DNA of 64,000 bases from Methylogaea oryzae (GTDB lineage: Bacteria > Pseudomonadota > Gammaproteobacteria > Methylococcales > Methylococcaceae). The stretch is taken from the NCBI RefSeq assembly GCF_019669985.1, contig NZ_AP019782.1, positions 1,232,501-1,296,500 of the forward strand, read 5' to 3'. A model generated the notes under the pieces. The model worked only from the letters and a program-made list of their open reading frames with translations. It had not been told where the DNA came from and did no database searches. The translations under genes and the position numbers were made by a program. Positions 1 through 20,043 of the stretch are shown here, piece after piece (the first letter of the stretch is position 1; the number at the start of each line of letters is the position of its first letter).

Positions 1-2
1 AC

Positions 3-683
3 TGTTACAGCGAGGCTAACCGCCGCGCCGTGGCGGCGGTGCTGGACGAAGCCGGCGTGCCGCTGGTGGAGGACGATCCCTACCGCGACCTGGCCTACGG
101 GCCGGCGGAGCGGACGCCCATTTGCGCCTATTTGCGCCGCGCGCCCTGGGTGTATCTGGGCAGCTTCTCCAAAATCACCGCGCCGGGCCTGCGCATCGGC
201 TATCTGGCCGCCTCGCCCGCGTTGTTCCCCTGGCTGCTGCGACTGAAGCAGGCCAGCGATTTGCACAGCAACCGCATCAGCCAGGCTTGGCTGGCGCGCT
301 TTCTGGAAGGGGAGGCTTTCGAACGGCATTTGGCGAACCTGGCCGGCGTCTACGCCGAACGGCGCGACACCATGCAGGCGTCCTTGCAGCGCCATTTTTC
401 GGGGCTGGCCCAATGGCGTCTGCCCGACGGCGGCTTGTTCTTCTGGTTGCGGCTAAGCGGGGAATGCGACACCCTGGCCGCGCTGCAAATCGCCCTGGCG
501 AGCAACATCGCTTTCATGCCGGGAGATCCGTTCTTCCCCCTGGCGGAACAGCGCTACCCGGCGCTGCGGCTGAATTTCAGCCACGCGGCGCCGGCCGACA
601 TCGAGCGCGGCGTCGCGCGGCTGGCGCAAGTGCTCGGCGAGTGCATCGAGCCGGGCCGGTTAACGCCGGGCCTGGCGGCATGA
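3..683 (+). CDS. PLP-dependent aminotransferase, MocR-like C-terminal part (5' truncated)
   Basis: The reading frame is already open at the window edge, so this is the C-terminal part of a longer protein. The visible 226 residues are a fold-type I aminotransferase domain. The motif SFSKITAPGLRIGY holds the PLP-binding lysine (codon at 171-173), followed by a typical GGLFFWLRL segment and a small C-terminal domain ending in LRLNFSHA. The spacing matches the aminotransferase half of GntR/MocR regulators and also free 2-aminoadipate/kynurenine-type aminotransferases. The N-terminal wHTH half that would decide is outside the window. The next gene starts about 37 bp downstream on the same strand. 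Confidence 0.8.
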   Translation, partial: CYSEANRRAVAAVLDEAGVPLVEDDPYRDLAYGPAERTPICAYLRRAPWVYLGSFSKITAPGLRIGYLAASPALFPWLLRLKQASDLHSNRISQAWLARFLEGEAFERHLANLAGVYAERRDTMQASLQRHFSGLAQWRLPDGGLFFWLRLSGECDTLAALQIALASNIAFMPGDPFFPLAEQRYPALRLNFSHAAPADIERGVARLAQVLGECIEPGRLTPGLAA

Positions 684-720
684 ATCTTTCATATCGTTAT
701 CCATAAGGAGCGTGATTCCC

Positions 721-1371
721 ATGAGTTTGACCCTGGTCATCGGCAACAAAAACTACTCGTCCTGGTCCCTGCGGCCCTGGCTTTACCTGAAACACCACGG
801 CATCGCTTTCGAGGAAGTCCGTATCCCGCTGTATCGGGAGGATTCCAAAGCGAAAATCTTGGCCCGTTCGCCGTCCGGCAAAGTGCCGGCCCTACGCGAC
901 GGCGACATAGTCGTGTGGGATTCGTTGGCGATCCTGGAATATCTGGCCGAGCGCTTTCCGGCAACCCGCGGCTGGCCCGAGGACCTGGGCGACAGGGCCA
1001 CGGCCCGCAGCCTCGCGGCGGAAATGCACGCCGGCTTCCAGGCCCTGCGCAACGAATGCGGCATGAACTGCCGCCGCCCGCCGGCCGCCAAGGATTTATC
1101 CGAAGCCGCCCGCAAGGATGTCGCCCGCGTCAGCCAAATCTGGCGGGAATGCCGCGAGCGCTACGCCGGGGAAGGCCCCTGGCTGTTCGGCCGCTTCGGT
1201 ATCGTCGACGCCATGTATGCGCCGGTGGCCCTGCGTTTCCACACCTACCGGCTGGACGGCGGCCCGGCCGTGCAAGCCTATGTGGACCATGTGTTGGCAA
1301 ACCCCGCCATGGCCGAATGGACGGCCGCCGGCCGGCAGGAAAGCGAGACGATTGCGGCATTCGACGAGTGA
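721..1371 (+). CDS. glutathione S-transferase family protein
   Basis: A 216-residue soluble protein with the two-domain GST layout. The N-terminal thioredoxin-like half contains NYSSWSLRPW, which places a catalytic-type serine near the N-terminus, and the GSH-binding segment GKVPALRDGD followed by WDSLAILEYLAE. The C-terminal half is helical. It probably conjugates glutathione or handles small electrophiles in the cytoplasm; no specific substrate can be named. I chose ATG 721 over a GTG at 712 because the ribosome site AAGGAG (705-710) lies 10 bases before 721 and only 1 base before the GTG. Confidence 0.85.
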   Translation: MSLTLVIGNKNYSSWSLRPWLYLKHHGIAFEEVRIPLYREDSKAKILARSPSGKVPALRDGDIVVWDSLAILEYLAERFPATRGWPEDLGDRATARSLAAEMHAGFQALRNECGMNCRRPPAAKDLSEAARKDVARVSQIWRECRERYAGEGPWLFGRFGIVDAMYAPVALRFHTYRLDGGPAVQAYVDHVLANPAMAEWTAAGRQESETIAAFDE

Positions 1372-1412
1372 GCCGCGGGCGGCAAAAGTCTTGTAGGGCA
1401 GGCATTTCGCGT

Positions 1413-1444
1413 TATCGTTCCCACGCTGCAGCGTGGGAACGATA
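1413..1444. repeat. REP-like perfect palindrome
   Basis: A 32-base perfect inverted repeat with the core CGTTCCCACGCTG / CAGCGTGGGAACG. It sits between the convergent GST and P-type ATPase genes. A diverged copy (22 of 26 core bases) lies inside a coding sequence at 20235-20260, so this is a dispersed repeat family rather than only a terminator. It has no T-run on either side. Confidence 0.75.
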
Positions 1445-1462
1445 CAACCGTGTCCACCCAAC

Positions 1463-3565
1463 CTACGCTTGCCCTTCCTCCTCCTCTTCTTCCTGGTACT
1501 TCAGCAAGGGATGCATGGTGTTGACCAGGCCGGCGAGCATGCCGGCGTAGTAGCTGACGATGCCGGCCACCAGGCCGAACTGGGCGAAGAACACGCCGCC
1601 GATGCAGACCACGCCGGGGACGATGCTGCTCGCCAGGTTGATCTTCATGTTGTGTTCGAAGTCGTCGCCGATGTCGAACAGCCGGTTCAACTTGTTGAGC
1701 GTGCCGTCCATGAAGATGATCTGGGCCGTGTCGGTGGCGGCTGTGGAGGCGCCTTTCAGGGAAATGGAGACGTTGGCTTTTTTCAACGCGATGGAGTCGT
1801 TGATGCCGTCTCCCACGAAACAAACGAACCGTCCTTGCTGGCGCAGGCCTTCCACCAGGGCCGCCTTGTCGCCGGGCAGGGTTTGCGCGAAATAGTTGTC
1901 GATGCCCAGCGCTTCGGCCAAGTTGCGGGTAGGCTCCTCGTGGTCGCCGGAGATGATGTAGAGCTGCAGGTCGCGCTTTTTCAGTTCTTCGATGACCGCC
2001 TTGGCTTCGGGGCGGATGATGGGGCGAAGCTCGATGGCGCCGCTGTAGCGGTCGTCGACCGCCACGTGCACCAGGGAGTAGCCGCAGGCGTCGGCTTGGC
2101 TGCGGATCGCTTCCACTTCGTCCGGCATAGCGATGCCTTCGTTGGCGAGAAAGCGGGCGCTGCCGACCCGGATGAATTTTTCGCGCTTGCCGCCGTTCAG
2201 GCGCACCTTGATGCCGTAACCGACGCTGTAGGCGCCTTCGTCGATTTCCGGAAGCTCCAGCCGCCGCTCCTTGGCGGCGGCGGTAATGGCCAGCGCCACC
2301 GGATGGGGCTGGCGGTGTTCGGCGGTGGCGGCATGGGCCAGCAAGGCGTCTTCGCTCAGCCCGCCGAAGGGATAGAGCCGGCCGACTTCCAGTTGGTCCA
2401 GGGTCAGCGTGCCGGTTTTGTCGAACACGATGGTGTCCACGTTCTTCATGGACTCGAAGGCGCGGCCGTCCTTGATCAGCACGCCTTGGCGGGAAATGAC
2501 GTGCAGGTAATTCAATACGCTGAACGTTCCTAAAAACCGCATGTTGTAGCCCAGTCCGGAGAACAGGACGGTCAGCGCTTTTTCCGAACCCATGGTCGGC
2601 CAAGTCAGGGCCGCCAGCAACAGGGTGGGGGTGTTGAAGTCGTTGGCGATTTTCTGGCCGCGCGCCTTGAGGGTGTCTTTGTAGCTTTCGGTATGGTTGA
2701 GGATGTTGCCGATTTCCGCCGCCAGGGAGTCCTTGCCGGCCTTGGTCACTTCGATGAGCAGCTTGCCTGACAGCACGGCGGTGGCGGCAAACACCTGGTC
2801 CCCAACCCCTTTTTCCACCGGCTGGGCTTCGCCGGTGAGGATGTGCTGGTCGATGCTGGCCATGCCTTCCTTGATGACGCCGTCGACGGCGATGACTTCC
2901 CCGGCGTTGACCACCACGATGTCGCCTTTTTGCAGGCTTTCCAGCGGCGTTTCCACTTCGACGCCGTCCCGCGCCACCCACACCCGTCCCGGCTGTTTGC
3001 CGAACACGTTGATCAACTGCTTGCGGGAGTTGTCCTCCAGCCGGGTCAGCATTTTCATGGCGACGTTGCCCAGCAAGGCCATCATGGCCGCCACCACCAG
3101 GTGGTTGGTCGCCAACACGCCGCTGACGATGACGGCGTCGGTCACGTAAGTGGTGAGCTCCTTATTCTTCAGGTCTTCGTAGGCTTTGCGGTAGAGCGGA
3201 TAGGCCATGTACAGCACGCCCCCCACCCCGGCGATATGCAGCGCCGGAACGAAGGTGGCGCCCAGCAGGGCGGTGCCGGTGATGCCGGAGGACAGCAGGA
3301 TGTGCCGGTTGATTTTCTGGTCGAATTCGCTGACCGGCTGCTCGCCGTCCACGGAAATTTCCTGGATCTGGAGGTTGCGTTCCGATCCGCTCAGGGCCTC
3401 CACCACTTCCTTCAACAGCTTTTTGGTTTTTTTCAGGCCGTCGGCGGCGGGCTTGCCGCGATCGGGCTGCTGGGGCTTGGCCGTCGGCCACAGCTCGTTA
3501 GTGCCTTGGGTCTTTTTGTTGTAGCCGAAGGCCAGGCCGCTGAGTACTAAAAATTCCAGAATCAT
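1463..3565 (-). CDS. P-type ATPase, P1B-like, lacking the CPx motif and metal-binding N-domain
   Basis: A 700-residue membrane ATPase. The phosphorylation motif DKTGTLT has its aspartate at about residue 382, HPVAL marks the nucleotide domain as P1B (heavy-metal) type, and the hinge GDGINDS lies near 585. TGEAQPVEKG marks the actuator domain. Two hallmarks are missing. There is no N-terminal HMA (GMxCxxC) domain. The membrane helix before the phosphorylation domain, which normally carries CPC/CPx, reads FSGLGYNMRFLG (about 335-346). The C-terminus is a poly-Glu stretch. Starts at ATG 3565 with GGAG six bases upstream, only 12 bp after the NRPS stop, so it is almost certainly the last gene of that operon. 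The transported ion is unknown; metal or proton-linked roles tied to the NRPS product are inference. Confidence 0.85.
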   Translation of the reverse strand: MILEFLVLSGLAFGYNKKTQGTNELWPTAKPQQPDRGKPAADGLKKTKKLLKEVVEALSGSERNLQIQEISVDGEQPVSEFDQKINRHILLSSGITGTALLGATFVPALHIAGVGGVLYMAYPLYRKAYEDLKNKELTTYVTDAVIVSGVLATNHLVVAAMMALLGNVAMKMLTRLEDNSRKQLINVFGKQPGRVWVARDGVEVETPLESLQKGDIVVVNAGEVIAVDGVIKEGMASIDQHILTGEAQPVEKGVGDQVFAATAVLSGKLLIEVTKAGKDSLAAEIGNILNHTESYKDTLKARGQKIANDFNTPTLLLAALTWPTMGSEKALTVLFSGLGYNMRFLGTFSVLNYLHVISRQGVLIKDGRAFESMKNVDTIVFDKTGTLTLDQLEVGRLYPFGGLSEDALLAHAATAEHRQPHPVALAITAAAKERRLELPEIDEGAYSVGYGIKVRLNGGKREKFIRVGSARFLANEGIAMPDEVEAIRSQADACGYSLVHVAVDDRYSGAIELRPIIRPEAKAVIEELKKRDLQLYIISGDHEEPTRNLAEALGIDNYFAQTLPGDKAALVEGLRQQGRFVCFVGDGINDSIALKKANVSISLKGASTAATDTAQIIFMDGTLNKLNRLFDIGDDFEHNMKINLASSIVPGVVCIGGVFFAQFGLVAGIVSYYAGMLAGLVNTMHPLLKYQEEEEEEGQA

Positions 3566-3577
3566 GGGGGCTCCGGG

Positions 3578-6500
3578 TTAGGTCTGGGCGGCAAGCTGCC
3601 GGCCGAACAAAGCGCGATCGACCTGGGGGCAGACAATATCCGACCCTTGCAGTCCTCGCAGGGTATTGCGGCAGTCGATGCGGGCGGCATCCTGGGATGC
3701 GGGTCTTGCAAACACGTTGTCCTCCGGCAGGTTCGCCAGGTAAGGGTACAAAGGATTGTCGCGCGATTGGGCCAGCGCCTGTTTCCAGGCGGGGTAAGGC
3801 ACTTCCTCCAGGCGGTGGCCGTAGGATTGCGCCCATAGCAACAGCTCGCGCAGCGGGGTCGAGTGGGGATTGGACAAGTGGAAAGTCTGGCCGGCCAACT
3901 CGCGTTGCTTGGACAGGTGCACCAGCGCACGGCTGACGTAATCCACCGGCACTAGATTGTCGCACACGCCGGCAATCGGCGGCATCCTGCCGATTTGCAG
4001 GCAGCCCTGCAGCAACAGGGTCAGGAAGTCCTTGCCGTTGGACACCCCGGTCAGGCTGTGCCCGCACACCCGGGTGGGCCGGTAGACGTAGACCGGAATA
4101 CCCCGTTCCGCCGCGTTGCGCATCAGCTTTTCCGCCACCCATTTGGTCTGCGGATAGCCCTGGCCGGCCACTTGTTCCGGCGCCGGGAAGTCGGTTTCCT
4201 TCACCACCGGCGTCGCATCGTCGCCTTCCGTGGACAGGATGGACGAGACGTAATGCACCGGCTTGGTCTTGCCGCCGGCGACGGCCAGCCGCAGGATTTC
4301 CTTGGTTCCTGCCACGTTGGCGGCTTTCAGCGCCTCGTAGGGATAGACGTGGTTGACCAGGGCGCCGTTGTGGTAGATGCCGTCCAGTTGTTCGGCCAAT
4401 TGCCGGTATTGCTCCGGCGCCATGCCCAGCCCCGCTTGGGCCAGGTCGCCCGGAACGGCAATAATGCGTTGCGCGAAAGCCTCGTCCCAGATCCGGTGGG
4501 CTTGCAGCTGCTCGCGCAGCCGGCGGTTGCCTTCTGCGCCGTCGGCACAACGGACTAGGCAGTAGATGTCCGCCGAGGTTTGCCGCAACAGTTCGTGGAG
4601 CAGGAAAACGCCGAGAAAACCGGTGGCGCCGGTCAATAAAAGCTTTTCCGGCGCCGCCGGGCTCCACGGTGCGGTGGGGACGATGTCCGGTTCCAGCGTG
4701 GCTTCGCCGGCTAAATCCAGCGCGGGGCCTGTGCGCTCGCCGTGGGTGATGAGGCCGGCCATGGCGGCGACGGTGGGGGATTCGAACAGGCGGCGCAGGG
4801 AAACCTCGGTTTGGAAGACCTCGCGGATTTGATAGGTCAGTTCGGTCATCAGCAGCGAGTGGCCGCCCAGCTCGAAGAAGTCGTCGTGGATGCCGACCCG
4901 TTCCCGTCCGAGCAAGCTTTGCCACAGTTCGCACAGCCGTTCCTCGGCGGGGTTGCGCGGCGCCGTGTAGGCGGGCGCCGTATTGGCGTCGCCGCCCGAT
5001 TCGACCATGCCGGCCAGCGCGGCGCGATCCACCTTGCCGGCGCTGGTCAACGGCAGGGCGGGCAGGGTGACGAAGGAGGCCGGCACCATGTAATCCGGCA
5101 ACTGCCGCTTCAGCCACTCCCGCAGGTCTTCCGGCGGCTGGCCGGTGACGAAGGCCACCAATTGGCCGCCGTGGGGCGAGGGGATGACCGCCGCTTCCCG
5201 GATACCCTCGTGGCGGGCCAGCACGGTTTCGATTTCGCCCGGCTCGATGCGGAAACCGCGCAGCTTGATCTGGTGATCCATGCGGCCGAGGAATTCCAGT
5301 ATCAAGCCGTCGCCATCGGTCCTGACCCAGCGGGCCTGGTCGCCGGTTTTATACAGGCGCCGTCTCTGGCCGAAAACCTCCAGTTCGATAAAGCTCTGCT
5401 CCGTCAGCTCCGGCCGGTTGAGGTAGCCCCTGGCCAGCGCGCCGGAGATGCACAGCTCGCCGGGCACGCCGATGGGCACCGGCCTGTGGTTCCGGTCCAG
5501 GATGTGCGCGCCCACGTTGGCCAGGGGAGTGCCGATGGGGGCGCTGGCGGCGAAACGCTGTTGCCCCGTGTCGCCGTCGACTTGGAACACCGTGGCGGTG
5601 ATGACGCCCTCGGTTGGCCCATAGGCGTTCAGCACGGTGAGTTCCGGCCGGTGCGCCAGGCGTTCTGCCGTCCTTCGCGCCAGTCCGGCATCCAGCGCTT
5701 CGCCGCCCAGGATGAGCAGGCGCAGGGCGGGCGGCAGCTCTTCCGCTTTCTCCAACAACGTCAGCACCTGTTGCCAGTAAGCCGGCGGCAAGTCCGCCAC
5801 CGTCACCGCCCAGTGCCGCATGAATTGCAAGAAGCGTTGCGCGTCCAACACGTCGTGGGGCGGCAGCACCAGGGTGGCGCCGGCCAGCAGGGCGGCGGTG
5901 ATCTGCTCCAGGGCCACGTCGAAGGTAAAGGCGGCGAAATTGAGCACCCGATCTTGCGGCGTGACGCGGTAAATCCGTTGCGCGGCGTGCCAGTGCCCCG
6001 CCAGGGCGGCGTGCTCCACCGCCACGCCCTTGGGCCGGCCGGTGGATCCGGAGGTGTAGATGACGTAGGCCAGGCCGTCCGGGCGGCTGCGGTCGACGGG
6101 CTGGATGCCGTCGGGCATGGATTGCCACAGGGCATCCACCGGCACGGCTTTGGCGGCGGATGTCGGCAGCGCGTGCCAAGTCCCGCTTTGCGTCAATACC
6201 AGCTGGGTGCCGCACTCTTCCAGCAGCAGGGCGATGCGCGCCTGGGGGTGATGGGGATCGATGGGTAGGTAGGCGCCCCCCGCCTTGAGCACGCCCAGCA
6301 GGGCGGCCACCATGTCGGCGCCGCGTTCCATGCAGATGGCGACGATGTCGCCGGTTTGGACGCCGAGGTCGATCAGGCGGCCGGCCAGATGGTCGGCCCT
6401 GGCGGCCAGTTGTCGATAGCTAAGCTGGCCGGCGTCGGACAGCAGGGCGGGATGCTGCGGCGTTGCTCTCGCCTGCCGGTCGAACAGGCCGACGACGGTC

Positions 6501-9500
6501 GGCTGGCCGGGGAATTCCTCGCGCGCTTCGCCCAGCGCCCGTAGCCGCTGCGCTTCTTCCTGGGGCAGGATGGGGAATTGGTGCGGACAGCGGGCCGGGT
6601 CGGCAGCGATGGCTTCCAGCAACAGGGCGAAATGCTCCGCCATGGCTAGCACGGTTTCGGCCTGGAACAGGTCGCTGCAATATTCCCAATGGCAGTGCAG
6701 CCCGTCGGCGCGCTCCACCACGTCCAGGGTCAAATCGTATTTGGCGATGGGGTATTGGTGGGGCAGGAAAGACACGTTTAGCTCCGCCAGCTCCAGGGCC
6801 TCCATGGGGGCGTTCTGCAGCGAGAACATCACCTGGAACAGCGGGCTGTAACTCAAGCTGCGCTGGGGTTTCAGTCGCTCCACCAGGTACTCGAAAGGAA
6901 TGTCCTGGTGGGCGTAGGCTTCCAGGGCGGTGCGGCGCACGGCGCTTAACAGGTCGATAAAATCGGCCGATGGGTCGATGCGGGTGCGCAGGACGAGGGT
7001 GTTGACGAACAGGCCGACGATGTCTTCCGTGCGGCTGTGGGTGCGGTTGGCGATGGGGCTGCCCACCAGGATGTCGTCGCAGCCGCTGTAGCGGTACAGC
7101 AACACGTCGAAGGCGGCGAGCAGCACCATGTAAAGAGTGGCGCTGTGCTCCCGGCCCAGTTGCTCCAGGCGCTGGCCGACTGCCGGCGGCACCACGCGCT
7201 TGAGGCGGGCACCGTTGTAGCTCATCAGCGCCGGGCGCGGCGCGTCCGTCGGCAGGTGCAGCAGGGCGGGGGCGCCGGCCAGCTTGGTTTCCCAGTAATG
7301 CAGTTGCCGCTCCAGGAACTCGCCTTGTAGCCAACCGCGCTGCCAGGCGGCGTAGTCGGTGTATTGCACGCCCGGATCGGCCAGCCGCGGCGGGCGGCCC
7401 TCCACCTGGCTGTCGTACAGCTCGCGCCATTCCCGCAGGAAGATGCCCATGGACCAGCCGTCGCTGACGATGTGGTGCAGGTTCAGCAACAGCACGTGGC
7501 TGGTCTCGCCCAGCTTGACCAGGCGCAGGTCGATGAGCGGTCCCGCCGCCAGGTCGAAGGGAAACAGCGCGTGCTCGGCAATCAGCCGGTTCAATTCTTT
7601 TTGCCGGTCGGCCTCGGGCAAGCCGCTCAAGTCGGTAACCGCCAGCGGCACGTCCCCGTCGCGCACCCGCAGCGCCGGCCGGCCGTCGATTTCCGGAAAA
7701 CACAGCCGCAGGCTGACGTGCCGTTGTATCAATGTTGCCAGCGCCGTTTGCAGGGCGGGACGGTTCAGGTTTCCTTCCAGGCGCAAGGCGGCCGGGATGT
7801 TGTAGGTGGTGCTTTGCCCGTCCAGCTTGGCCAGGAACCACAGCCGGCGCTGGGCGAAAGACAGCACCGGCTCCTCGCCGTCCGCCAAGGGCAACAGCGG
7901 CGGCAGCTCCGGCGCGCCTTGTTGGCGCCGCAGCCAAGCGGCCAAATCCTTCAGCACCGGGTATTCGAAAATGGCCTTCACCGGCACTTCCACGCCGAAG
8001 CTGTCGCGCAGCCGCGAAGCGAGCTGGGTCGCCACCAGGGAGTGGCCGCCGGCACGGAAAAAATCGCTGTGGACGTTGTCGATGGGCAGGCCGAGCACTT
8101 GGCTCCACAGGCTGCACAGCAGCATTTCGGTTTCGTCCCCGGGCGGCGCCGCCTGCGCCGGGCCGCTAGCGGCGGCGATATGCGGTTCCGGCAGGGCGGC
8201 CTTGTCCACCTTGCCGTTGGGCGTCAGGGGCAGTTGGTCCAAGGCGATGAAGTCGGCGGGGATCATGTAGTCCGGCAGCCAGGCCTTGAGCCAAGCGCGC
8301 AGCTCGTCGGTAGCGATGGACGGCGTGACATAAGCCACTAGGCGCTTTTCCCCGCGCTTGTCGTAGAGCAGCACCACCGCTTCGTCCACCGCCCCGTGTT
8401 GCGCCAGCGCGGCCTCGATTTCGCCCAGCTCGATGCGAAAGCCGCGCAGTTTCACTTGCTGGTCGATGCGGCCGAGGAACTCGACGGTCAAATCCCCGGT
8501 GGAATCATTTAGGCAGCGCAATCTCGCCAGGTCGCCGCTCTTGTAAACCCGCTCGCGGCGGCCGAACAGCTCTACTTCGCAAAACTTTTCCGCGGTCAGC
8601 TCCGGCCGGTTCAAATAGCCCCGCGCCAGGCCGGTTCCGGCGATGCACAGTTCGCCGGGAACGCCGATGGGGAGCGGGTTGTCGCGTCCGTCCAGGATGA
8701 CGATGCGGGTATTGGCGATGGGCGCGCCGATGGCCGGGAACTCGGGGTCGGCCGGCCGCTTCGGCAGCACCGGCGTGGCGGAGGTGACGATGCTGCATTC
8801 GGTGGGGCCGTACAGGTTGTGCAGCTTGAAATTGGCCGTCTGCGGCGGATAGCGGTGCAGACGGTCGCCGCCGGTGAACAGTCGGGTCAGCGATCGGCTG
8901 CGCCAGCCGTCGCTCAGCAGGCTTTCCGCGATGGGGGTGGGCAGGCCGGCCAGGGTGATGCCATGGTCGTCGAGCCAGGCTTTCAAGTCGTCACTGGATG
9001 CCAGCAGGCCGGGTTCGGCGACGTACAGCGCCGCGCCGCTGCAAAGGCAGGGCCACAGGTCCAGCATGATGGCGTCGAAAGCCACGTTGACCGCTTGCAG
9101 GCAGCGGTCCGTGTCCCGGACGCCGAAATAGGCCATGCACCACGCCGTGGTGTTGGCCAAGCCGCGATGCTCGACGACCACGCCCTTGGGCTGCCCGGTG
9201 GAGCCGGAGGTATAGATGATGTAGGCCGCATCCGACGGCCGGGTGGTTCTGGCCGGGTTGGCGTCGTCGGCGGGCGCGGTGGCAACGTCTGCTTCCAGGC
9301 AAAGGGTCTCGACGGCCGGCAGGCTGGCGCAGCGTTGCAGGAGGGGGGCGCCGGTCAGCAGCAGGGCGGCGCGGCTGTCCTCCAGCACGAACGCCAGCCG
9401 GGCGCTGGGGTAATTGGGGTCCATGGGCAGGTGCACGCCGCCCGCCTTGTGGATCGCCAGGATGGCGGCGAGCATTTCCAGAGAGCTTTCCAGGCACACC

Positions 9501-11244
9501 GCCACCACGGTTTCCGCCGTGACGCCCCGTTCCAGCAGTCGGCGCGCCAGGCGATTGGCCTGCCGGTTGAGCTCCCGGTAGCTTGTCGCCACGCCCCGGC
9601 ACACCAGGGCGGTGCGGTCGGGGCAGCGCGCCGCCCGATCCTCGAATTGGTCGATGACCGACCATTCCGGCGCATCGGCCGCTGCGCGGCGGTTCCAGGC
9701 CTGGATCCGCGCGGCTTCCTCGGGCGGCAACAGCGGCAGGTCGTCGATGCAGCGGCCGGGGTCTTGCAGGATGGCTTGCAACAGCGTTTCGTAGCGGCGG
9801 GCCATGCGTTCCACGGTAGCGCCGTCGAACAGGTCGGCGGCATATTCCCAGGTGCACAGCAGGCCGTCTTTTTGCTCCATCAGCAATAGGCCCAGGTCGA
9901 ACTTGGAGTAGGGCACGATGGTCCGGTCTGGCAAAGGCTCGACTCGCAGCTGGGGCAACTGGAGTTGCTCCATGGGCTCGTTCAACAGGGAAAAAGTCAC
10001 CTGGAACAGCGGCGCATAGGCCAGGCTGCGCTCCGGGTTGAGCCGCTCCACCAGGGTTTCGAAGGGCAGTTCCTGGTGGTCGTAGGCGCCGATGGCGGTT
10101 TGCCGGACTTGCTGCAGCAGATCCAGGAAGCTTTGCTCTTCCCCCAACACCGTCCGCATCACCAGGGTATTGACGAAAAAGCCGATCAAGCCGTGGGTTT
10201 GCGGCTGGGTGCGGTTGGCGATGGGGACGCCCACTACGATGTCGCGCTGGCCGCTGTAGCGGGCCAGCAGCAGGTAGAAAGCGGCCAGCAACGTCATGAA
10301 CAAGGTGCAGCCCTGTTGCCGGCTCAAGGCACGCAGTTGTTGCGCCGCGTCCGGGGCTAGCCGCGTTTGGAAATGGCCGCCCCGGTAGCTCATGACGGGC
10401 GGACGCGGGCGGTCGGTCGGCAAGGCCAGCAATTCCGGCGCGCCGTCCAGTTGGCCGCGCCAGTAATCCAGCAGGGCGTCCAGCGTTGCGCCGCTGAGCC
10501 GCCGCCGCTGCCAGGCCGCGTAGTCGCCGTAGTGGATGGACAGCGGCGCCAGGGCGGGCGTTTCATCGCGACTGTAGGCGGTGTAGAGCTGCGACAGTTC
10601 CTGGTACATGAGGCTCATGGACCAGCCGTCGGAGATGATGTGGTGCATGGCGAACAGCAGCGCGTGCCGGTCGTTGCCCAGCACCAGCAATCGCGCCTGG
10701 AACAAGGGTCCCGTAGCCAGATCGAAACGGAAGTGGGACAGGGATTCTACGTGCCGGTCCAGCGCCTGCCGCTGGGTCGCGCCGCTCAGGTGGCTCAGGT
10801 CGTCGATCTGCAGCGGCGCGTAGGCCTCCAGCAGCCTCACTGCGGCTTTGCCTTCCACCTCCGGGAAGCACATGCGCAGGCTGTGATGGCGTCGCACCAA
10901 GTCGGCCAGCGCGTTTTCCAGTGCCTTGGCGTTGAGCGCGCCGGCCGCGACGTAGCAGGCGAACACGTTGTAGACCGGGCTGTCCCGTTCCATCCCGGCG
11001 AGAAACCACAGGCGCTGCTGGGCGTAGGAGATGGGGATGTCCGCGCCTTCCGGCAGCGGCGCTATGGGTTCAGGCCCGCCGGCTTGGGCCAAGGCGGCGA
11101 TGACTTCTTGCTTGCGGGTCGCCAGTTCTTGCCGCAAGTCGGCCGTCAAGGCGTCCTTGGGCGCGCGGAAGCGCAGGCCGTCGCCTTCCAGCCACAGCCG
11201 AATGTCCTTTGCTTCCAGCTGGGCCAGAAAATCCCGCAGCGGTT

Positions 11245-11248
<4 letters not shown>
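3578..11248 (-). CDS. non-ribosomal peptide synthetase: docking-C-A-PCP-C-A-PCP-thioester reductase
   Basis: A 2556-residue NRPS adding the last two residues and releasing the product. Domains: TubC-like N-terminal docking region (1-55); C1 (70-500, HHIISDG near 202); A1 (about 545-1035); PCP1 (GGHSL, Ser1070); C2 (about 1125-1560, HHIVSDG); A2 (about 1595-2075); PCP2 (Ser2131); thioester-reductase domain (about 2195-2545) with the NAD(P)H motif GATGFLG and YPQTK catalytic pair. There is no thioesterase, so release should be reductive, to an aldehyde or alcohol. Pocket residues read by eye against GrsA PheA: A1 D-A-L-G-F-G-L-I-V-K (no confident substrate); A2 D-V-E-D-I-G-A-I-T-K, whose two acidic residues suggest a basic side chain (Lys/Orn). 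No epimerase or methyltransferase domain. Its ATG overlaps the stop of the upstream NRPS-PKS gene (ATGA), so the two are translationally coupled and the docking region probably pairs with that protein's C-terminal tail. Confidence 0.93.

Positions 11249-20039
<8,791 letters not shown>

Positions 20040-20043
<4 letters not shown>

Noticed and set aside
1413-1444. Calling this palindrome a transcription terminator
   Set aside because: No T-run on either strand, and a related copy lies inside a gene, so it is better treated as a repeat element.
1278-2981. 567-residue minus-strand frame overlapping the P-type ATPase
   Set aside because: Arg/Gly-rich shadow in another frame of the same strand; the ATPase frame carries all motifs.
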